From Lates calcarifer (Eukaryota > Chordata > Actinopteri > Centropomidae), in assembly GCF_001640805.2 (NCBI RefSeq), contig NC_066836.1, positions 2,007,798 through 2,071,797 of the forward strand: DNA of 64,000 nt, in the 5' to 3' direction. Of the stretch, positions 60,751 to 64,000 are shown piece by piece (within the stretch, counting starts at the first letter, position 1; the number at the start of each line of letters is the position of its first letter). The position numbers and the translations under genes were made by a program. The notes beneath the pieces were generated by a model. The model had not been told where the DNA came from. It was given only the letters and a program-made list of their open reading frames with translations, and made no database searches.

Positions 60751-63549
60751 TTCATGTGAGGTCCATTTTCTCCTCAGTTTGTCCTGACAAAATGTGCTTT
60801 CAAATTATCAAGTCAGACTCGGTTTTCAGGACACCTTAAGGAACGACTCAGCCTGTTTTTATTTAAAGTTTGTTTTTATTCTGAGCTGAGCTGGACGATA
60901 CGAGCTAATGAGAAACCTCACCATCTGACTTTGTGATGTTGTTTTTTCCATCTGGAAAGCTGTTGCATGATGGTCCTTCACTGAGGCCCTTACAGCATCC
61001 TCTCTGATCAGTCCACACAGCAGCCATTTTGAGCAGGAGTGCATGCTGTATATGTAAGATAAGCTGCAATAAAGTGCACATCATAAACCACAAACCAAAA
61101 TGGACCCTGTGTGGAGCCAGAGATGGCGCAGGGTGGATGTATTAGTCCTCTCCCGTCATTTCAAAGGGACTCTTCTCAAGCTGTTGTGACAGCCGGCTCT
61201 ATCTTCCACTCCATCACAGGCTCCTGCCAATAATCCTTCCTCCCAACACATACTCCACCGTCGCCCAGCCTCAGATACACGCTGTTAAGACAGGAGACTT
61301 CAAGTGCTGTCAAGCGCTCAGTTTGTGTACTTTCAAAGGAATCGTGATCTCGTCTCTGCATCTTTTCCTCGCGGGCGCTGCTGAATTTAAATGAGGAGGC
61401 CCACGCGCCTGGCAGGCTCGGTGCTTTGTGACGATTTTTGCTCAAGATAGAAGGAAAATCAGGGAATCACCAGCCAAATACTCGGACTACTTTGTTCACT
61501 TTTGGCCTGGCAACCTGTGGAAACAACCTGGTGTACCTGTGGTTCAGTCTGGGTGTCCCGAACACCTCACGAAGAACCGGAAGTGTGCAGATACTGTATT
61601 TTTATTGCCCACATTCAATCAGTTTCAATACACTACACCTTACATAATACAGGTTTTCACACCAAATCTATCTACAATAAAATAATAAAATCTGGTTTCA
61701 GTAGACCCTGTGTCATAACCACTGCATGTGTTACGTACTTTGGACTGAGTCATGCAGAGGACTGAAACCTCTGTGTTCTCAGCTGTGTTTGCATGTTATT
61801 GATAATATACAGCAGCTTTGTTCTCAGCCTTATTTGAATACCTTCCCTTTTCTGTCTTGTTTTAAGCACACACACGGAGAACAAGTGAATACCTGAAAAT
61901 CCGGAACAGGTGCTCAGTTGTCAGTGAAGGGACGAGGAAGTATTAACAGAGCTACACACAGAGATGTGAAGCAACAGCACACACAAAAGGAATTAGTCAT
62001 CTGTAAAGTTTTTCTAATTTTACTTTTTGTACACGTTTATAGCCACATTTTTATATATAAACAAACAATAAAACTCAAAATTCCATCACAAGGATTTGGA
62101 TCCAACTTCCTCTGAACACTGGATGATTGATCTGATCCTTCACAGGCGCAATAAACAAATGGAAATCTTTTATCAGGGAGCATGAAACTACAGCTCTGCA
62201 GCGCAGCTCTGAGCTCTGTAGGTTAGAGTTAATTGATGTCAACATTGCTCCTGATCGGTCTGAGATTTGTGTTTGTGCTCAGTCGGCGCTCCCAAAAGGT
62301 GTAATCACATTTGCATCTTAAATTTATCTGACACTGTTACGCACAACAGCTTACAGCGAGTGCAACTGTATAATATGTCCTTCCCTGTTATTACTTCTGT
62401 TCTGCATTTCAGTTCTTTTGATTTCCTGATCGTTTTTTTTGTTCCTCGATTCGCTCCAGAGGATTGTGAAGCCACATTCCTACAGGTGTGCTTTGTTTGA
62501 TGTCATCATAAACATCTGCTCTGATTTCAGCAGCTGGAACTTTGACTTGAATCATTAAATTAATGTAGTGTGCAGTTTGGTTTTTCCTCCAGTTCCGACA
62601 GAGATGAATAAGCTACCAGTGTTACTGTCACCTTGAAATGACCACAGCTCTGTAAGAAGTGAGAGAATCAGGAGGCAGACAGAGGTAGATTAGTTTTCAG
62701 TGATGGGGTGAGATATAGGAGCAGGGATATGTCTAATTATTACTTATCTGTTTCCTGAAGGACTGTCCAGCTCCAGTGAGACTACTACAAATATTATAGA
62801 GGTAGATATAATCTGCACACGACACAGACAGAGGCTCCATTTGGCTTCCACAACCACCCGGGGGGATTGTTTCAGAGCTGAATATTTCTCCTGTCTTTGT
62901 CTTGCTTTCAGCTCGGCTTCGGAAGGGCTCTATCTCTTGTGTCAATCAATAGCACTGCAGCTTTAAGCCCACCACTAGCAGCTCTGCCATCCCAGTGTCC
63001 CACACCATCCTCCTTTCCATCTGTCTGCACAGATCCCCGAGGCCCCCGGCTTCCACCCGGAGCCAGACACGGTCCAACATCAATCAATATCTCTGCAGGG
63101 CTGCACTGGTGAGCAGAGCCGCTTTCTCCGAGCGGATCAGAGCCAAGTGACATTTCTGAGAAAGTTCTGGGAATGAAACGACACACTCTGATGGGAAATG
63201 GATTTTTAAAGACTATCAGTTGTTTTGCATGTTTTACCTCATTAACTGCAAATCATGCCCATATTTTACAGAACTGACTATTATCCGTTTTTCTGTTGGT
63301 TTCTTACTTTTCAGGCAGCACTTGTTTTCCCCTTGTTACAGAGACTGAATTTGTCTGAGAATCCTAATCCAATAAAAATAAATATCCTCTGTTTTATTTC
63401 TCACCAAAGACACTTCATCACTGCAGAGTAAAGCAGGAGGAATGTTGAAATCTTGATCTTAATGACAGTCTGAGATTTAAGAGCCAGATTTAAGCTTTGC
63501 CCAAAAGGAAGAAAATAATAAATTCAGATTAGCTCCACAGCAATGACGA

Positions 63550-63905
63550 ATCTAACTGAAATATTTGGACAAGTATTTGATGTATTGCCCTGAGATTTTG
63601 CACAGACATTCATGGTTTCCAGATGATAAACGCTACAGATGATGGTTAGTTAGCCTCTGACTTTTCCTTCAGCATCACCAGCAGGTCAAAGCTGTTTATT
63701 CAGTTCTTTGCTTTACGATCAGTTAGTGCTAGTTAGCGAAAGTTAGCACCAAAATCGTGAGTATGATTAACATTTTAAATACTAAACTTTAGCTTGTTAA
63801 CATTACCGCTGTATTACTTAGCTTAGCATGCTAACCTAAGCATTTAGCTCAAAGCACCACTGTGGATAAATACAACCTCACAGAGCTGCTAGCATGACTG
63901 TAAAC
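63550..63905 (+). repeat. Dispersed repeat family B, copy 3 (longest)
   Basis: Runs from 'gattttgcacagacattcat' to 'tttagctcaaagcaccactg' and 'tacaacctcacagagctgct'. It contains the GCATGCTAAC-rich core shared with 30716 and 42711. Confidence 0.6.
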
Positions 63906-64000
63906 TCACTGACAGTGAGCAGCTGTGATTTCATACAGGTTTTAATCACCTTTACAGGAAATGAATTTCATACTGAGAATTTTGGACATACAGATAAACT

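Larger units (their letters stand above)
57721..63549. other. Presumed basp1 intron/upstream DNA
   Basis: Apart from the paired octamer-type elements, a GC-richer block at 61360-61440 is notable. The short ORFs (60-90 codons) show no known domain. Confidence 0.5.

Overview
The window is vertebrate nuclear DNA, most likely from a ray-finned (percomorph-like) fish. One protein-coding gene can be named. It is surrounded by AT-rich, gene-poor sequence full of (CA)n/(TG)n microsatellites, A/T homopolymers and decayed fish-type transposable elements. These include Tc1/mariner ends and transposase remnants, 5'-truncated non-LTR retrotransposon tails and small palindromic elements. No bacterial-style operons, CRISPR arrays, tRNA or rRNA genes were seen.

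The gene is basp1 (brain acid-soluble protein 1, also NAP-22/CAP-23) on the minus strand at 34257-34907. The whole 216-residue protein lies in one exon, with a clear splice acceptor 16 bases upstream of the ATG. This fits the vertebrate plan of a 5'UTR-only first exon followed by one coding exon. The 3'UTR probably runs down to an ATTAAA signal near 33414. Everything above about 34925 is then basp1 intron or upstream DNA. I could not place the first exon; it may lie beyond 64000.

Layout. 1-5100: repeat-rich flank with a hAT-like tip, a possible mariner tip, head-to-head LINE remnants, and a GC-rich island (about 3750-4290) carrying a perfect RFX X-box palindrome. 5100-20250: mostly silent, with a Tc1-like element split by a LINE insertion (6009-6780), another LINE tail, a 200-bp foldback element (9617-9815), a foldback Tc1-like derivative (14763-15387) and a small inverted-repeat element (19676). 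20260-33390: a second GC-rich, promoter-like island (about 21090-21400) with an X-box-like site, paired CCAAT boxes and a CRE half-site; a long patterned TG array; and repeat copies. 33390-34950: basp1. 34950-64000: presumed intron/upstream DNA with some blocks that read like conserved non-coding elements, a near-perfect hairpin (42900-42960), a Tc1-like deletion derivative with intact ends (49416-49761), and two related POU/octamer-type segments at 58436 and 60675.

I found no undescribed multi-gene system. The observations most worth checking are the two RFX-type islands, the duplicated octamer-like element, the long hairpin and the foldback transposon. Family names for repeats come from recognising sequence patterns, not from a database search.
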